Below, piece by piece: positions 54,269 to 63,669 of a DNA stretch of 64,000 nt. The notes below the pieces were generated by a model that saw only the letters and a program-made list of their open reading frames with translations, searched no databases and was not told the DNA's origin. This stretch comes from Candidatus Caccoplasma merdavium (GTDB lineage: Bacteria > Bacteroidota > Bacteroidia > Bacteroidales > UBA11471), in the NCBI GenBank assembly GCA_018715595.1, contig DVLI01000026.1, positions 191,966-255,965 of the forward strand. The letters are read 5' to 3'. How positions within the stretch are numbered: position 1 is the stretch's first letter; each line of letters opens with the position of its first letter. The position numbers and the translations under genes are program-made.

Positions 54269-56041
54269 ATGAAAAATTACCCCAAAATCGGTATCCGTCC
54301 AGTTATCGACGGGCGGCAAGGCGGTGTAAGAGAAAGCCTCGAAGAAAAAACAATGAGTTTGGCCAAAGCCGTAGCAAACCTCATTTCAAGTCATGTAAAG
54401 TACAGCGATGGTACACCGGTTCAATGTGTAATTGCCGATGGCACCATAGGTCGTGTTGGAGAAACAGCAGCCTGCCAGGAAAAATTCGAACGCGAAGGTG
54501 TAGGAGCCACCATCACCGTCACCTCTTGCTGGTGTTACGGTTCCGAGACCATGGACATGCACCCCCACTGGCCGAAAGCCGTATGGGGATTTAACGGGAC
54601 AGAACGCCCCGGTGCCGTATATTTGGCCGCCGTATTGGCCGCTCATGCCCAAAAAGGACTGCCCGCCTTTGGAATCTACGGGCATGATGTGCAAGACCTC
54701 GACGACAACTCCATACCCGAAGATGTCGCCGAAAAAATCCTCCGCTGGGCTCGTGCCGCCGTTGCCGTAGCTCAAATGCGCGGCGGAAGCTATCTCTCCA
54801 TCGGTAGCCAGTGCATGGGTATCGCAGGAAGTATCGTCGACCAAAACTTTTTCCAGGAATACCTCGGCATGCGCAACGAAAGCATCGATGAAGTAGAAAT
54901 ACTCCGTCGCATGGACGAAGGTATCTATGACAAGGACGAGTATGAAAAAGCAATGGCTTGGACCGAAAAATATTGCAAAGTCAATGAAGGCTGGGACAAG
55001 AACCGCCCCGAGAAACAAAAAGACCGCGCAGGCAAAGATGCCGACTGGGATTTTGTGGTGAAAATGACCCTCATTATCCGCGACCTGATGCTCGGAAATC
55101 CCCGATTGCAGGAAATGGGCTTCAAAGAAGAGGCCATCGGCCACCACGCCATTGCTGCCGGGTTCCAAGGTCAGCGTCAATGGACCGACTGGAAACCCAA
55201 TGGCGATTTCAGCGAAGCGCTCCTATGCAGTACATTCGACTGGAACGGCATTCGAGAATCTTATGTCCTGGCCACTGAAAATGATGCCTGCAACGGCATT
55301 GCCATGTTGTTTGGCAAACTCCTGACGGGCTGCGGACAGATGTTCTCCGACGTGCGTACCTATTGGAGTCCCGAAGCCGTGAAACGTGTCACAGGAAAAG
55401 AACTCACAGGCTTGGCAGCAAACGGAATCATACACCTCATCAACTCGGGCGCAACGACACTCGACGCCACCGGAGCAAGCATCAATGCAGCCGGTGAGCC
55501 TTGCATGAAACCTTGCTGGGAAATGACCGACAAGGATGCCGAGGCTTGTCTGAAAAACACCAGTTGGATGCCTGCCGACAGAGACTATTTCCGCGGTGGA
55601 GGCTTCTCTTCTCATTTCTTGTCGAAAGGCGGTATGCCGGTAACCATGTCGCGACTGAATCTCGTCAAAGGTCTCGGCCCCGTATTACAGATAGCCGAAG
55701 GTTGGACGGTCGATGTCGATCCCGAAATCTTCAAGACTATCAACATGCGCACCGACCCCACATGGCCTACCACTTGGTTTGCCCCCCGTCTGTGCGACAA
55801 ACCTGCGTTCAAAGACGTATATTCGGTCATGAACAACTGGGGCGCCAACCACGGAGCCATCTCCTATGGACACATCGGAGCCGACCTCATCACTTTGGCA
55901 TCGATGCTCCGCATACCCGTGTGCATGCACAACGTCGATGAAGAAAAAATATTCCGTCCCGCTGCCTGGAACGCCTTCGGCATGGACAAGGAAGGTGCCG
56001 ACTACCGTGCCTGCGCGGCTTACGGTCCCATATACAAATAG
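54269..56041 (+). CDS. fucI: L-fucose isomerase
   Basis: A 590-residue FucI from the ATG at 54269 ([22 protein letters not shown]); length equals E. coli FucI (591). Visible signatures: [25 protein letters not shown], the active-site region [17 protein letters not shown] with the metal-binding glutamate and aspartate, and C-terminal [17 protein letters not shown] with the histidine ligand. It converts L-fucose to L-fuculose. First gene of the fucose operon with fucO, a mutarotase and fucP; fuculokinase and aldolase genes are not in this window. Confidence 0.97.
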   Translation: MKNYPKIGIRPVIDGRQGGVRESLEEKTMSLAKAVANLISSHVKYSDGTPVQCVIADGTIGRVGETAACQEKFEREGVGATITVTSCWCYGSETMDMHPHWPKAVWGFNGTERPGAVYLAAVLAAHAQKGLPAFGIYGHDVQDLDDNSIPEDVAEKILRWARAAVAVAQMRGGSYLSIGSQCMGIAGSIVDQNFFQEYLGMRNESIDEVEILRRMDEGIYDKDEYEKAMAWTEKYCKVNEGWDKNRPEKQKDRAGKDADWDFVVKMTLIIRDLMLGNPRLQEMGFKEEAIGHHAIAAGFQGQRQWTDWKPNGDFSEALLCSTFDWNGIRESYVLATENDACNGIAMLFGKLLTGCGQMFSDVRTYWSPEAVKRVTGKELTGLAANGIIHLINSGATTLDATGASINAAGEPCMKPCWEMTDKDAEACLKNTSWMPADRDYFRGGGFSSHFLSKGGMPVTMSRLNLVKGLGPVLQIAEGWTVDVDPEIFKTINMRTDPTWPTTWFAPRLCDKPAFKDVYSVMNNWGANHGAISYGHIGADLITLASMLRIPVCMHNVDEEKIFRPAAWNAFGMDKEGADYRACAAYGPIYK

Positions 56042-56068
56042 TAACCCAAAAACCAATTCAAAATAACT

Positions 56069-57223
56069 ATGATCAACAGATTTGTTCTCAACGAAGTTTC
56101 ATACTTCGGACCTGGTGCTCGTGAAGTTCTGCCCAAAGAAATCAAACGTCTCGGCCTGCACAAAGCTTTTGTAGCCACCGACAAAGACCTCATCAAATTT
56201 GGAGTCGCCGATAAAGTGCTCTCCGTCTTGAAAGAGGCCGGTATCCCCTATGAAATATTCAGCGACATCAAACCCAATCCTACGGTCGCCAATGTAAACG
56301 CCGGTGTGAAAGCGTTTGCCGAGTCAGGAGCCGACTTTATCCTGGCCATCGGTGGCGGCTCTTCCATCGACACGTCCAAAGCCATCGGTATCATCACCAA
56401 CAATCCCGAGTTCAGCGATGTCGTATCGCTCGAAGGCGTAGCTGATACCAAAAAGAAATCGGTGCCCATCATCGCCCTCCCCACCACGGCAGGTACCGCA
56501 GCAGAGGTGACCATCAACTACGTCATCACAGATGAGAAAAACGAGAAAAAGATGGTATGCGTCGACCCGAACGACATTCCCGCCATCGCCATCATCGATG
56601 CAGAGTTGATGTATACCTTACCCAAAGGACTCACCGCCGCTACCGGTCTCGACGCCCTCACCCATGCTATCGAAGGATTGATTACCAAAGGAGCTTGGGA
56701 AATGAGCGACATGTTCGAAATCAAGGCCATCGAAATGATCAACCGTTACCTCGAAACCGCCGTCAATGAACCCCAAAACGCAGAAGCCCGCAACGGTATG
56801 GCCGTAGCCCAATATATCGCCGGTATGGCTTTCTCCAACGTCGGTTTGGGTGTCGTTCACGGTATGGCTCACCCGCTGGGCGCCATCTTCGACATTCCTC
56901 ACGGTGTAGCCAACGCATTGCTGTTGCCCACCATCATGGAATTCAACGCACCTGCGGCTCTCGACAAATATGTAACCATTGCCAAAGCCATGAACGTTTA
57001 CAAAGACGGCATGAGCAAAGAAGAGGCCGCACAAGCAGCCGTAGATGCAGTGAAGTCATTGTCGATAAGAGTAGGCATACCTCAACATCTGAGCGAACTC
57101 GGTATCAAGGAAAGCGACCTGCCCAAATTGGCCGACTCGGCTATCGCCGACGTCTGCACCCCGGGCAATCCGCGCGAAGTAACCCGCGACATCATTCTCG
57201 ACCTTTATCGCAAAGTTCTTTAA
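56069..57223 (+). CDS. fucO: Lactaldehyde reductase (1,2-propanediol oxidoreductase)
   Basis: A 384-residue iron-containing alcohol dehydrogenase (group III). NAD-binding GGGSSIDTSKAIGI, TTAGTAAEVTINYVITD, and the iron ligands in GVVHGMAHPLGAIFDIPHGVANALLLP are all present. It reduces L-lactaldehyde from fucose breakdown to 1,2-propanediol, regenerating NAD+ under anaerobic growth. It starts 27 bp after fucI; a terminator-like hairpin follows it. Confidence 0.94.
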   Translation: MINRFVLNEVSYFGPGAREVLPKEIKRLGLHKAFVATDKDLIKFGVADKVLSVLKEAGIPYEIFSDIKPNPTVANVNAGVKAFAESGADFILAIGGGSSIDTSKAIGIITNNPEFSDVVSLEGVADTKKKSVPIIALPTTAGTAAEVTINYVITDEKNEKKMVCVDPNDIPAIAIIDAELMYTLPKGLTAATGLDALTHAIEGLITKGAWEMSDMFEIKAIEMINRYLETAVNEPQNAEARNGMAVAQYIAGMAFSNVGLGVVHGMAHPLGAIFDIPHGVANALLLPTIMEFNAPAALDKYVTIAKAMNVYKDGMSKEEAAQAAVDAVKSLSIRVGIPQHLSELGIKESDLPKLADSAIADVCTPGNPREVTRDIILDLYRKVL

Positions 57224-57233
57224 TAAACCTTTT

Positions 57234-57269
57234 GATTGTTAAGGCTATTAGGCCTTAACAATCTTTTTT
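57234..57269 (+). terminator. Internal terminator/attenuator after fucO
   Basis: Perfect 12-bp stem (57234-57245 with 57252-57263; GATTGTTAAGGC / GCCTTAACAATC), 6-base loop and six T. It lies within the operon, between fucO and the mutarotase gene, so it probably lowers expression of the distal genes. Confidence 0.85.
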
Positions 57270-57290
57270 ACGCCTTAAAATCACATACGC

Positions 57291-57677
57291 ATGGAAACAC
57301 CCCTATCGGGATATAGGGTCAAATCGTATGGCCAACCGGTCAAACGCTATTGCCAAACTCTCAATCTGAAAGAGAATCCCGAATTGATAGCAGAATATCG
57401 CAAACGTCACCAAAAAGAAAACGCCTGGCCCGAGATATTGGCAGGTATCAAAGAAGTCGGTATCCTCGAAATGGAAATCTACATTGTGGGAAGCCGCCTG
57501 TTTATGATTGTGGAAACGCCACTCGATTTTGACTGGACGACGGCAATGGAACGCCTCAGTACGCTTCCTCGCCAACAGGAGTGGGAAGACTACATGTCGA
57601 TGTTCCAACAGGCAGCCGAAGGGGCATCGTCGGCCGAGAAATGGCAACTCATGGAGCGTATGTTCCATCTTTACTAA
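57291..57677 (+). CDS. L-rhamnose-mutarotase-family sugar mutarotase
   Basis: A 128-residue protein of the RhaM/DUF718 family: QTLNLKENPELIAEYRKRHQKENAWPEILAGIKEVGILEMEIY carries the active-site His and Tyr, and residues near 75-85 (LFMIVETPLDF) follow the family pattern. RhaM converts sugar anomers; in this operon the substrate is probably L-fucose, in place of the unrelated FucU. It is between fucO and fucP (24 bp before fucP). Confidence 0.85.
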   Translation: METPLSGYRVKSYGQPVKRYCQTLNLKENPELIAEYRKRHQKENAWPEILAGIKEVGILEMEIYIVGSRLFMIVETPLDFDWTTAMERLSTLPRQQEWEDYMSMFQQAAEGASSAEKWQLMERMFHLY

Positions 57678-57701
57678 ATATCATAAAAATGCTCTGAAAC
57701 C

Positions 57702-59015
57702 ATGAAAAAAAACGACCAACCGATTTTGCACGACAAAGGCGTGAGTTATGTACTGCCTTTTATTCTGATAACTTTCTGTTTTGCACTATGGGGATTTGCC
57801 AATGACATCACCAATCCCATGGTGAAAGCTTTCTCCAAGATTTTCCGCATGAGCGTGACCGACGGAGCTCTGGTGCAAGTGGCCTTCTATGGCGGATATT
57901 TCGCCATGGCATTCCCGGCCGCCATATTCATTCGCAAGTACACCTACAAAGCCGGTATCCTCATGGGATTGGCCTTATATGCCATCGGTGCCTTTCTCTT
58001 CCTCCCGGCCAAATGGAGCGGCGAATACTATCCTTTCTTGATAGCCTATTTCATTCTCACTTGCGGACTCTCGTTTTTGGAAACCAGCGCCAATCCCTAT
58101 ATTCTCTCGATGGGCAGTGAAGCAACGGCCACAAGGCGCCTCAATTTGGCACAGTCGTTCAACCCCATGGGTTCGTTGTTGGGTATGTTTGTCGCCATGA
58201 GTTTCATTCAAGCACAACTCAACCCGATGGATACGGCCGACCGGGCACAACTCAACGATGCCGAGTTTGCCGCCGTCCGAGACAGCGACCTTTCCATTTT
58301 GGTTGCCCCCTATCTCTTTATCGGAATTGTCGTCTTGGTCATTTTCTTTATCATATTCTTTTCCCGAATGCCCAAGAACCAAGACCAGTCGCATGATGTG
58401 CATTTCATGGTATCGATACGGCGCATCTTTTCCATTCCCCGCTATCGAGAAGGGGTGATTGCCCAATTCTTCTATGTCGGCGCACAAATCATGTGTTGGA
58501 CATTCATCATTCAGTATGGCACCCGTCTTTTCATGGCCGAAGGCATGGAAGAGATAGCGGCTGAGGTACTTTCTCAAAAATACAATATCATTGCCATGAT
58601 ATGTTTCTGTTGCAGCCGTTTTATCTGCACCTACATGCTCAAATACCTCAATCCGGGACGCTTGCTCTCGATTTTGGCAGGAGCGGCCATGATACTCACT
58701 TGCGGAGTCATTCTTTTGCAAAACATATACGGCCTTTATTGCCTGGTCGGTGTCTCGATATGCATGTCGCTCATGTTCCCCACCATTTACGGCATTGCAT
58801 TGGAAGGACTTGGCGACGATGCAAAATTCGGTGCGGCCGGACTTATCATGTCGATTCTCGGAGGTTCGCTGTTGCCCATGGTGCAAGCTCGTATCATCGA
58901 TATGAAAACTGTTCTCAATTATCCGGCCGAAAACATTTCATTTGTCCTACCGCTTATCTGTTTCATCGTTGTCGCCGCATACGGATACCGTTCGATGAAA
59001 TATTCAAAGGTCTAA
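57702..59015 (+). CDS. fucP: L-fucose:H+ symporter
   Basis: A 437-residue MFS transporter with 12 hydrophobic helices. The FucP-type N-terminal motif is FCFALWGFANDITNPMVKAF (containing the substrate-contact Asn/Asp region), and GLSFLETSANPYILSMG in helix 4-5 is the family signature with the proton-coupling Glu. It imports L-fucose. Last gene of the operon, with a strong bidirectional terminator 22 bp after. Confidence 0.95.
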   Translation: MKKNDQPILHDKGVSYVLPFILITFCFALWGFANDITNPMVKAFSKIFRMSVTDGALVQVAFYGGYFAMAFPAAIFIRKYTYKAGILMGLALYAIGAFLFLPAKWSGEYYPFLIAYFILTCGLSFLETSANPYILSMGSEATATRRLNLAQSFNPMGSLLGMFVAMSFIQAQLNPMDTADRAQLNDAEFAAVRDSDLSILVAPYLFIGIVVLVIFFIIFFSRMPKNQDQSHDVHFMVSIRRIFSIPRYREGVIAQFFYVGAQIMCWTFIIQYGTRLFMAEGMEEIAAEVLSQKYNIIAMICFCCSRFICTYMLKYLNPGRLLSILAGAAMILTCGVILLQNIYGLYCLVGVSICMSLMFPTIYGIALEGLGDDAKFGAAGLIMSILGGSLLPMVQARIIDMKTVLNYPAENISFVLPLICFIVVAAYGYRSMKYSKV

Positions 59016-59037
59016 GGAAACCGCAAGGACATCATAC

Positions 59038-59074
59038 AAAAATGAGAGCCACGAAAATCGTGGCTCTCATTTTT
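59038..59074. terminator. Bidirectional terminator between fucP and the M13 peptidase gene
   Basis: Perfect 17-bp stem (59038-59054 with 59058-59074), 3-base loop, with A5/T5 ends giving T runs on both strands. Confidence 0.9.
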
Positions 59075-59090
59075 GTGAGAAAGGACTCCA

Positions 59091-61118
59091 TTACCAAATC
59101 ACGACTCTCTCCTCGGGAGCCATATACATGGGCTGCTCCGCGGTGATACCAAAAGCTTGGTAAAAAGTTTCGAGGTTGCGAAGTGCGGCATTCACGCGCC
59201 ACTTGCCCAACGAATGGGGGTCGGTCTTGGTGCGCCGCAGAATCTCTTCGTCGCGAATATTCGATGCCCACAAATTGGCATAGGCAAGATAGAATCGCTG
59301 GTCGGGTGTAAAGCCGTCTATCGGCGTTTGTTCAGCACCTTCCGTGGCATTCTTAAAGGCGGTGTAAGCAATCCGCAAGCCTCCTTGGTCGGCAATATTT
59401 TCACCCAGAGTGAATCGTCCGTTGGCATGAACCGTGTCGATGACCACAATCTGGTCATACTGTTCGACCAGTCTATCGGCGCGCAGATTGAACTGACGGG
59501 TATCTTCGGGTGTCCACCAGTCGTTGAGGTTCCCCTCCTTGTCGAATTGCCGTCCCATGTCGTCGAAACCGTGCGTCATTTCGTGCCCGATGACAACGCC
59601 AATGGCTCCGTAATTGATGGCATCATCGGCCTCAGCATAAAAGAAAGGAGGCTGTAAGATACCGGCCGGGAAACAGATTTCGTTGGTGGTCGGATTGTAG
59701 TAAGCATTCACCGTCTGGGGGCTCATATACCATAACGACTTGTCGACCTCCTTCCCTATCTTGTCGAGCATATATGCCGTCTCAAACATCGAAGCGTTTT
59801 TGAGATTTTCCCAATAACTCTTCTCGGTCGAAATTTCAAGGGCCGAGTAATCGCGCCACTTATCGGGATAACCGATTTTTACGGTAACGGCAGCCAATTT
59901 TTCAAGAGCCCGGGCTTTTGTCTCATCACTCATCCATTCGAGTTGCGCGATATGTTGCCCCAATGCCTCTTGCAGATTGGCAACAAGTTTCAACATGCGA
60001 TCTTTCGAGGTCTGGGGGAAATATCGTTCCACATATATCTCACCCAAAGCCTCACTCAGCACGGCATCGGTCGTCGACAGCGAACGTTTCCAGCGGGCAC
60101 GCGGTTCTTGTTGTCCCGAAAGGGTTTTCCCGTAGAAATCAAATCTGGTTGCATAGAAATCATCGCTCAGGTACGATGCCGCATTGTTGAGCAGATTAAA
60201 GGTCAGATAATCTTTTATCTCCGGCAACGAGAGTTGCGGATAGAGACGGTTGAAGCCATCGAAGAAAGGCAACTGGGATACATCAAGGTAGCTCAGGCTG
60301 TCTACGCCCAGTTCTGAAAAGAACGCCTCCCAATCGAAGCCGGCTTCCCGTTTCACAAAGTCGGCATAAGCCATTTTGTTGTAATTCTTCATGGGGTCGC
60401 GCAACTCTATCCGGCCGTATGAAAGACGCGCCAGTTCGGTTTCAATCTTCATCACCGACTCTACGGCCTTTTGGGCCGACGCATCGTCGTATCCGGCCAA
60501 GCGGAACAGTTGCCCGATATATTTCTGATAAGCCTCACGCAATGCTGCATTGGTACTGTCCGATTCCAGATAGTAATCCCGGTCGCCCAAGGCTATCCCG
60601 CCCTGACTTATACTCAACAGGTTTACTTCACTGTTTTTGCTGTCGGGCCCCACATAGAGATAAAAAAACGGAGCAAGCCCCTCGGCCTGCAAACGCCCCA
60701 TAAGTGCAGCAGCCTCGGCAGGGTTGGAAATTCCGTTGATGGCATCCATATCGGCAGCAATCGGTGCCATACCCTCGGCATTGAGGCGGGCACTGTCGAG
60801 GCCAAGTGTATAGAGCTCTTTCACTTTGGCGGCGACACTACCGGGTTGCTGATTTTCAGATACCAGTTCTGTCACCAAATCGTGCATCTGTTCTTCACAC
60901 AACTCGGCCAAGCGGTCGAATGAGCCATAGCGGCTATATTCGGGTTTCAACGGGTTATTGGCCATCCAGCCACCGCAGGCGTACTGATAAAAATCGGTCC
61001 CGGGAGCAACACTCAGGTCAAAATTGGATTGCGGCAACGGATTCTCGCCAGCCTGTCGTTCGGAGCAGGCTGCCAGCGTCAACGCCGCCATAAATGACAA
61101 CATCATAGTCTTTTTCAT
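59091..61118 (-). CDS. M13 (neprilysin-like) metallopeptidase, lipoprotein
   Basis: A 675-residue lipoprotein with signal peptide KKTMMLSFMAALTLAAC (lipobox Cys18). The N-terminal M13 domain opens GTDFYQYACGGWMANNPLKP. The catalytic part has the zinc motif HEMTH in VIGHEMTHGFDDMGRQFD and the third-ligand motif ENIADQGG. It likely cleaves short peptides at the outer face of the inner membrane or in the periplasm. It follows the ABC-F gene by 28 bp on the same strand. Confidence 0.94.
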   Translation of the reverse strand: MKKTMMLSFMAALTLAACSERQAGENPLPQSNFDLSVAPGTDFYQYACGGWMANNPLKPEYSRYGSFDRLAELCEEQMHDLVTELVSENQQPGSVAAKVKELYTLGLDSARLNAEGMAPIAADMDAINGISNPAEAAALMGRLQAEGLAPFFYLYVGPDSKNSEVNLLSISQGGIALGDRDYYLESDSTNAALREAYQKYIGQLFRLAGYDDASAQKAVESVMKIETELARLSYGRIELRDPMKNYNKMAYADFVKREAGFDWEAFFSELGVDSLSYLDVSQLPFFDGFNRLYPQLSLPEIKDYLTFNLLNNAASYLSDDFYATRFDFYGKTLSGQQEPRARWKRSLSTTDAVLSEALGEIYVERYFPQTSKDRMLKLVANLQEALGQHIAQLEWMSDETKARALEKLAAVTVKIGYPDKWRDYSALEISTEKSYWENLKNASMFETAYMLDKIGKEVDKSLWYMSPQTVNAYYNPTTNEICFPAGILQPPFFYAEADDAINYGAIGVVIGHEMTHGFDDMGRQFDKEGNLNDWWTPEDTRQFNLRADRLVEQYDQIVVIDTVHANGRFTLGENIADQGGLRIAYTAFKNATEGAEQTPIDGFTPDQRFYLAYANLWASNIRDEEILRRTKTDPHSLGKWRVNAALRNLETFYQAFGITAEQPMYMAPEERVVIW

Positions 61119-61146
61119 AACACGGTATTGGTTTTTATATCATTTT

Positions 61147-63102
61147 TCACAGGGTCTCTTTTCGCATCTGTTCGAGGGTCTCGGTCTGTTCGAGCCACAA
61201 CTCGGTAAGCGCATCGGCATCTTTTTTCAAGGCGCCATGCTTCATGCAGAGGTCAATATCGGCCATGCCTTCGGGAGTGGCCAGCCGAGCCTCTATCTCC
61301 GCAATCTCCGTTTCGAGTTTGGCCAGCCGCTGCTCGGTATCGGCAACGGCGCGCTCCTGCCGTTTCACCTTCCTCTGCGCTTCCTTACGAGCCTCGAACG
61401 CCACTTTGTTCTCGGTCACTGAGGGGGCATTTTTCACCTCTTGGTTTTGCGGTTTCTCTGCGGGCGTCACTTTCACTTCAAGCTCTTTCAGCGACGACAT
61501 TTTCTTGGTTGCCAAGAAGTCGTATATGCCGCCGAGGTGCTCCCGCACCCTCTGCTGGCCAAATTCATATACCTTCGAAACCAACCCGTCGAGGAATTCC
61601 CGGTCGTGCGACACGACAATCAATGTGCCGTCGAACTCCTTCAATGCCTGCTTCAAGACATCTTTGGTGCGCATATCGAGGTGGTTGGTAGGCTCATCGA
61701 GAATCAGCAGGTTCACCGGTTCGAGCAAGAGGCGTATCATTGCCAGCCGGGTCTTCTCTCCGCCCGACAAGACCTTCACTTTCTTGTCCGATGCCTCTCC
61801 GCCAAACATGAACGCCCCCAGTATGTCGCGTATCTTGGTGCGGATATCTCCCACCGCCACACGGTCTATCGTGTCGAAAACGGTAACCGACTCATCGAGC
61901 AACTGCGCTTGATTTTGCGCGAAGTATCCGATTTTCACGTTATGCCCGATTTTCAGTTCACCATCATAGGGAATTTCCCCCATGATACACTTCACAAGGG
62001 TCGATTTTCCTTCGCCGTTTTTACCCACGAAGGCCACCTTCTCGCCCCGCTTAATCGTAAAATCGGCATGTGCAAAAACGACATGGTCGCCATAGCTTTT
62101 ACCCAAATCTTTGGCAATGACCGGATAATCGCCCGAACGGGGTACCGGCGGGAAACGCAACCGCAGCCGTGAATTGTCGACCTCGTCGACTTCGATGCGT
62201 TCTATCTTTTCGAGTTGTTTGATACGCGACTGCACCTGCACCGACTTGGTGGCTTTGTAGCGGAAACGTTCGATAAAAGCCTCCGTGTCCTGTATCTGCT
62301 TCTGCTGGTTTTCATAAGCCCGCTGCTGCTGTTCGAGCCGTTCGGCCCGCAACTGCACATATTTGGAATAATTGACCCGGTAATCATAAATGTGGCCGAG
62401 CGAAATTTCTATCGTGCGATTGGTCACATTATCGATAAAAGCCCGGTCGTGCGACACCAGCACCACGGCATTGGCTCGGGTAGCCAGGAATGTTTCGAGC
62501 CACTGAATCGACTCGATGTCAAGGTGGTTGGTCGGCTCGTCGAGCAGCAATACGTCGGGGCGCTGCAACAGCAGCTTGGCCAACTCGATGCGCATGCGCC
62601 AACCACCGCTAAACTCCGATGTGGGCCGGTCGAAATCAGAACGCAGGAATCCCAGTCCCAACAGCGTCTTCTCTATCTCGGCCAAGTAATTGCCCGAGCC
62701 CGACAAGGCCAACTGCTCGCTCACCTGTGAAATGCGATCTATCAATTCCTGATAGGCATCACTCTCGTAATCAGTTCGCTCGGCCAGTTCGGCATTCATC
62801 TGGTCGAGACGTTCCTGCATCTCCTGAATGTGCGAGAACGCCAGTGCGGCCTCCTCGGTAACCGTCCGGCTGTCGGAGAGTTGCATCTGTTGCGGCAAAT
62901 AACCGATGGTTATGTCCTTCGGCCTATTCACCACCCCCGAGGTAGGCTGTTGCAAGCCGGCGATAATTTTGAGCATGGTCGACTTGCCCGCGCCATTTTT
63001 TCCCACCAGCGCAATGCGGTCGCGCTTGTTGATGACATACGTTATCTTATCGAGCAAGGTAAAGCCCCCAAACTCCACGGTCAAACCTTCTATTGAAATC
63101 AT
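61147..63102 (-). CDS. ABC-F family ATPase
   Basis: A 651-residue soluble protein with two ABC domains. Domain 1 has Walker A GKNGAGKST, signature FSGGWRMR and Walker B VLLLDEPTNHLD. Domain 2 has GKNGEGKST, LSGGEKTR and LLILDEPTNHLD. A charged linker joins the two domains, and the C-terminal ~110 residues form a coiled coil (e.g. RQERAVADTEQRLAKLE). There are no membrane segments. ABC-F proteins act on ribosomes (translation factors or antibiotic protection) and Uup-like members act in genome stability. The C-terminal coiled coil resembles Uup; a precise subclass is not assigned and drug resistance should not be assumed. Confidence 0.92.
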   Translation of the reverse strand: MISIEGLTVEFGGFTLLDKITYVINKRDRIALVGKNGAGKSTMLKIIAGLQQPTSGVVNRPKDITIGYLPQQMQLSDSRTVTEEAALAFSHIQEMQERLDQMNAELAERTDYESDAYQELIDRISQVSEQLALSGSGNYLAEIEKTLLGLGFLRSDFDRPTSEFSGGWRMRIELAKLLLQRPDVLLLDEPTNHLDIESIQWLETFLATRANAVVLVSHDRAFIDNVTNRTIEISLGHIYDYRVNYSKYVQLRAERLEQQQRAYENQQKQIQDTEAFIERFRYKATKSVQVQSRIKQLEKIERIEVDEVDNSRLRLRFPPVPRSGDYPVIAKDLGKSYGDHVVFAHADFTIKRGEKVAFVGKNGEGKSTLVKCIMGEIPYDGELKIGHNVKIGYFAQNQAQLLDESVTVFDTIDRVAVGDIRTKIRDILGAFMFGGEASDKKVKVLSGGEKTRLAMIRLLLEPVNLLILDEPTNHLDMRTKDVLKQALKEFDGTLIVVSHDREFLDGLVSKVYEFGQQRVREHLGGIYDFLATKKMSSLKELEVKVTPAEKPQNQEVKNAPSVTENKVAFEARKEAQRKVKRQERAVADTEQRLAKLETEIAEIEARLATPEGMADIDLCMKHGALKKDADALTELWLEQTETLEQMRKETL

Positions 63103-63153
63103 AATCGTGTACCTTCATTATATACCGTAACACACGGTCGTTTCAAAACACGG

Positions 63154-63161
63154 CAAAGGTA
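63154..63161 (-). promoter_or_regulatory. Promoter -7 element of the ABC-F / M13 operon
   Basis: TACCTTTG on the minus strand (full TAnnTTTG match), 51 bp before the ABC-F start codon. Confidence 0.5.
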
Positions 63162-63636
63162 CACATTTTTACCCGAAGAGCATATATCCGTTTTCGTATT
63201 AAAAAAATCAGGGAAGAATCCTTACCAATTTTATGCAAAGTTACAAAAGACCTCCGGAGAAAAGCTGCCTCATTCAGCCATTCCTCATACAATACACCAT
63301 CTGTAAGGCAAAGTTGTAGCGCCATCTCCTCATGCGTCGCCAACCCGTACTTTAAGGACACTCTCCCCATATTTGAAGATCTACCACCACTGTTGTATAC
63401 CGTTTTAAATATAACAAACAAGCATAAATAAATTTCAGAATATTTATACACACAAAATAATACATTTATTTATTGTTGTATATAAACTATTGCATTTCCA
63501 ATAAGCATACAACCGATGTTATTCGATTTTCTACAATCTGCACGCAAAAGTCTTCTCATTCTTTGAAAAATTTATCACCCGTTTTCGTAACGATAAAAAA
63601 TACCGAAAATATTTTCTTCCACACTTCCCCTCGTGC
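63162..63636. other. Intergenic stretch before uxuA, no convincing gene
   Basis: About 475 bp of mostly AT-rich sequence. A 102-codon frame on the minus strand (63143-63451) is the only candidate. Its middle (ATHEEMALQLCLTDGVLYEEWLNEA) reads like protein, but its N-terminus is AT-rich and unlike any signal, and it matches nothing I know. It could be a fragment of a decayed gene. Confidence 0.4.
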
Positions 63637-63644
63637 TATCTTTG
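63637..63644 (+). promoter_or_regulatory. Promoter -7 element of uxuA
   Basis: TATCTTTG, full match, 25 bp before the uxuA ATG. No -33 TTTG in the usual range. Confidence 0.55.
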
Positions 63645-63669
63645 TCGTAATCTTATAAAATTATCTGTC

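Noticed and set aside
54386..55180. A 264-codon minus-strand frame opposite fucI
   Set aside because: Antisense to a clear, full-length fucI; no domain and no promoter.
61147..63102. Antibiotic-resistance ABC-F protein
   Set aside because: The coiled-coil C-terminus is closer to housekeeping Uup-like members, and the surrounding genes give no resistance context.
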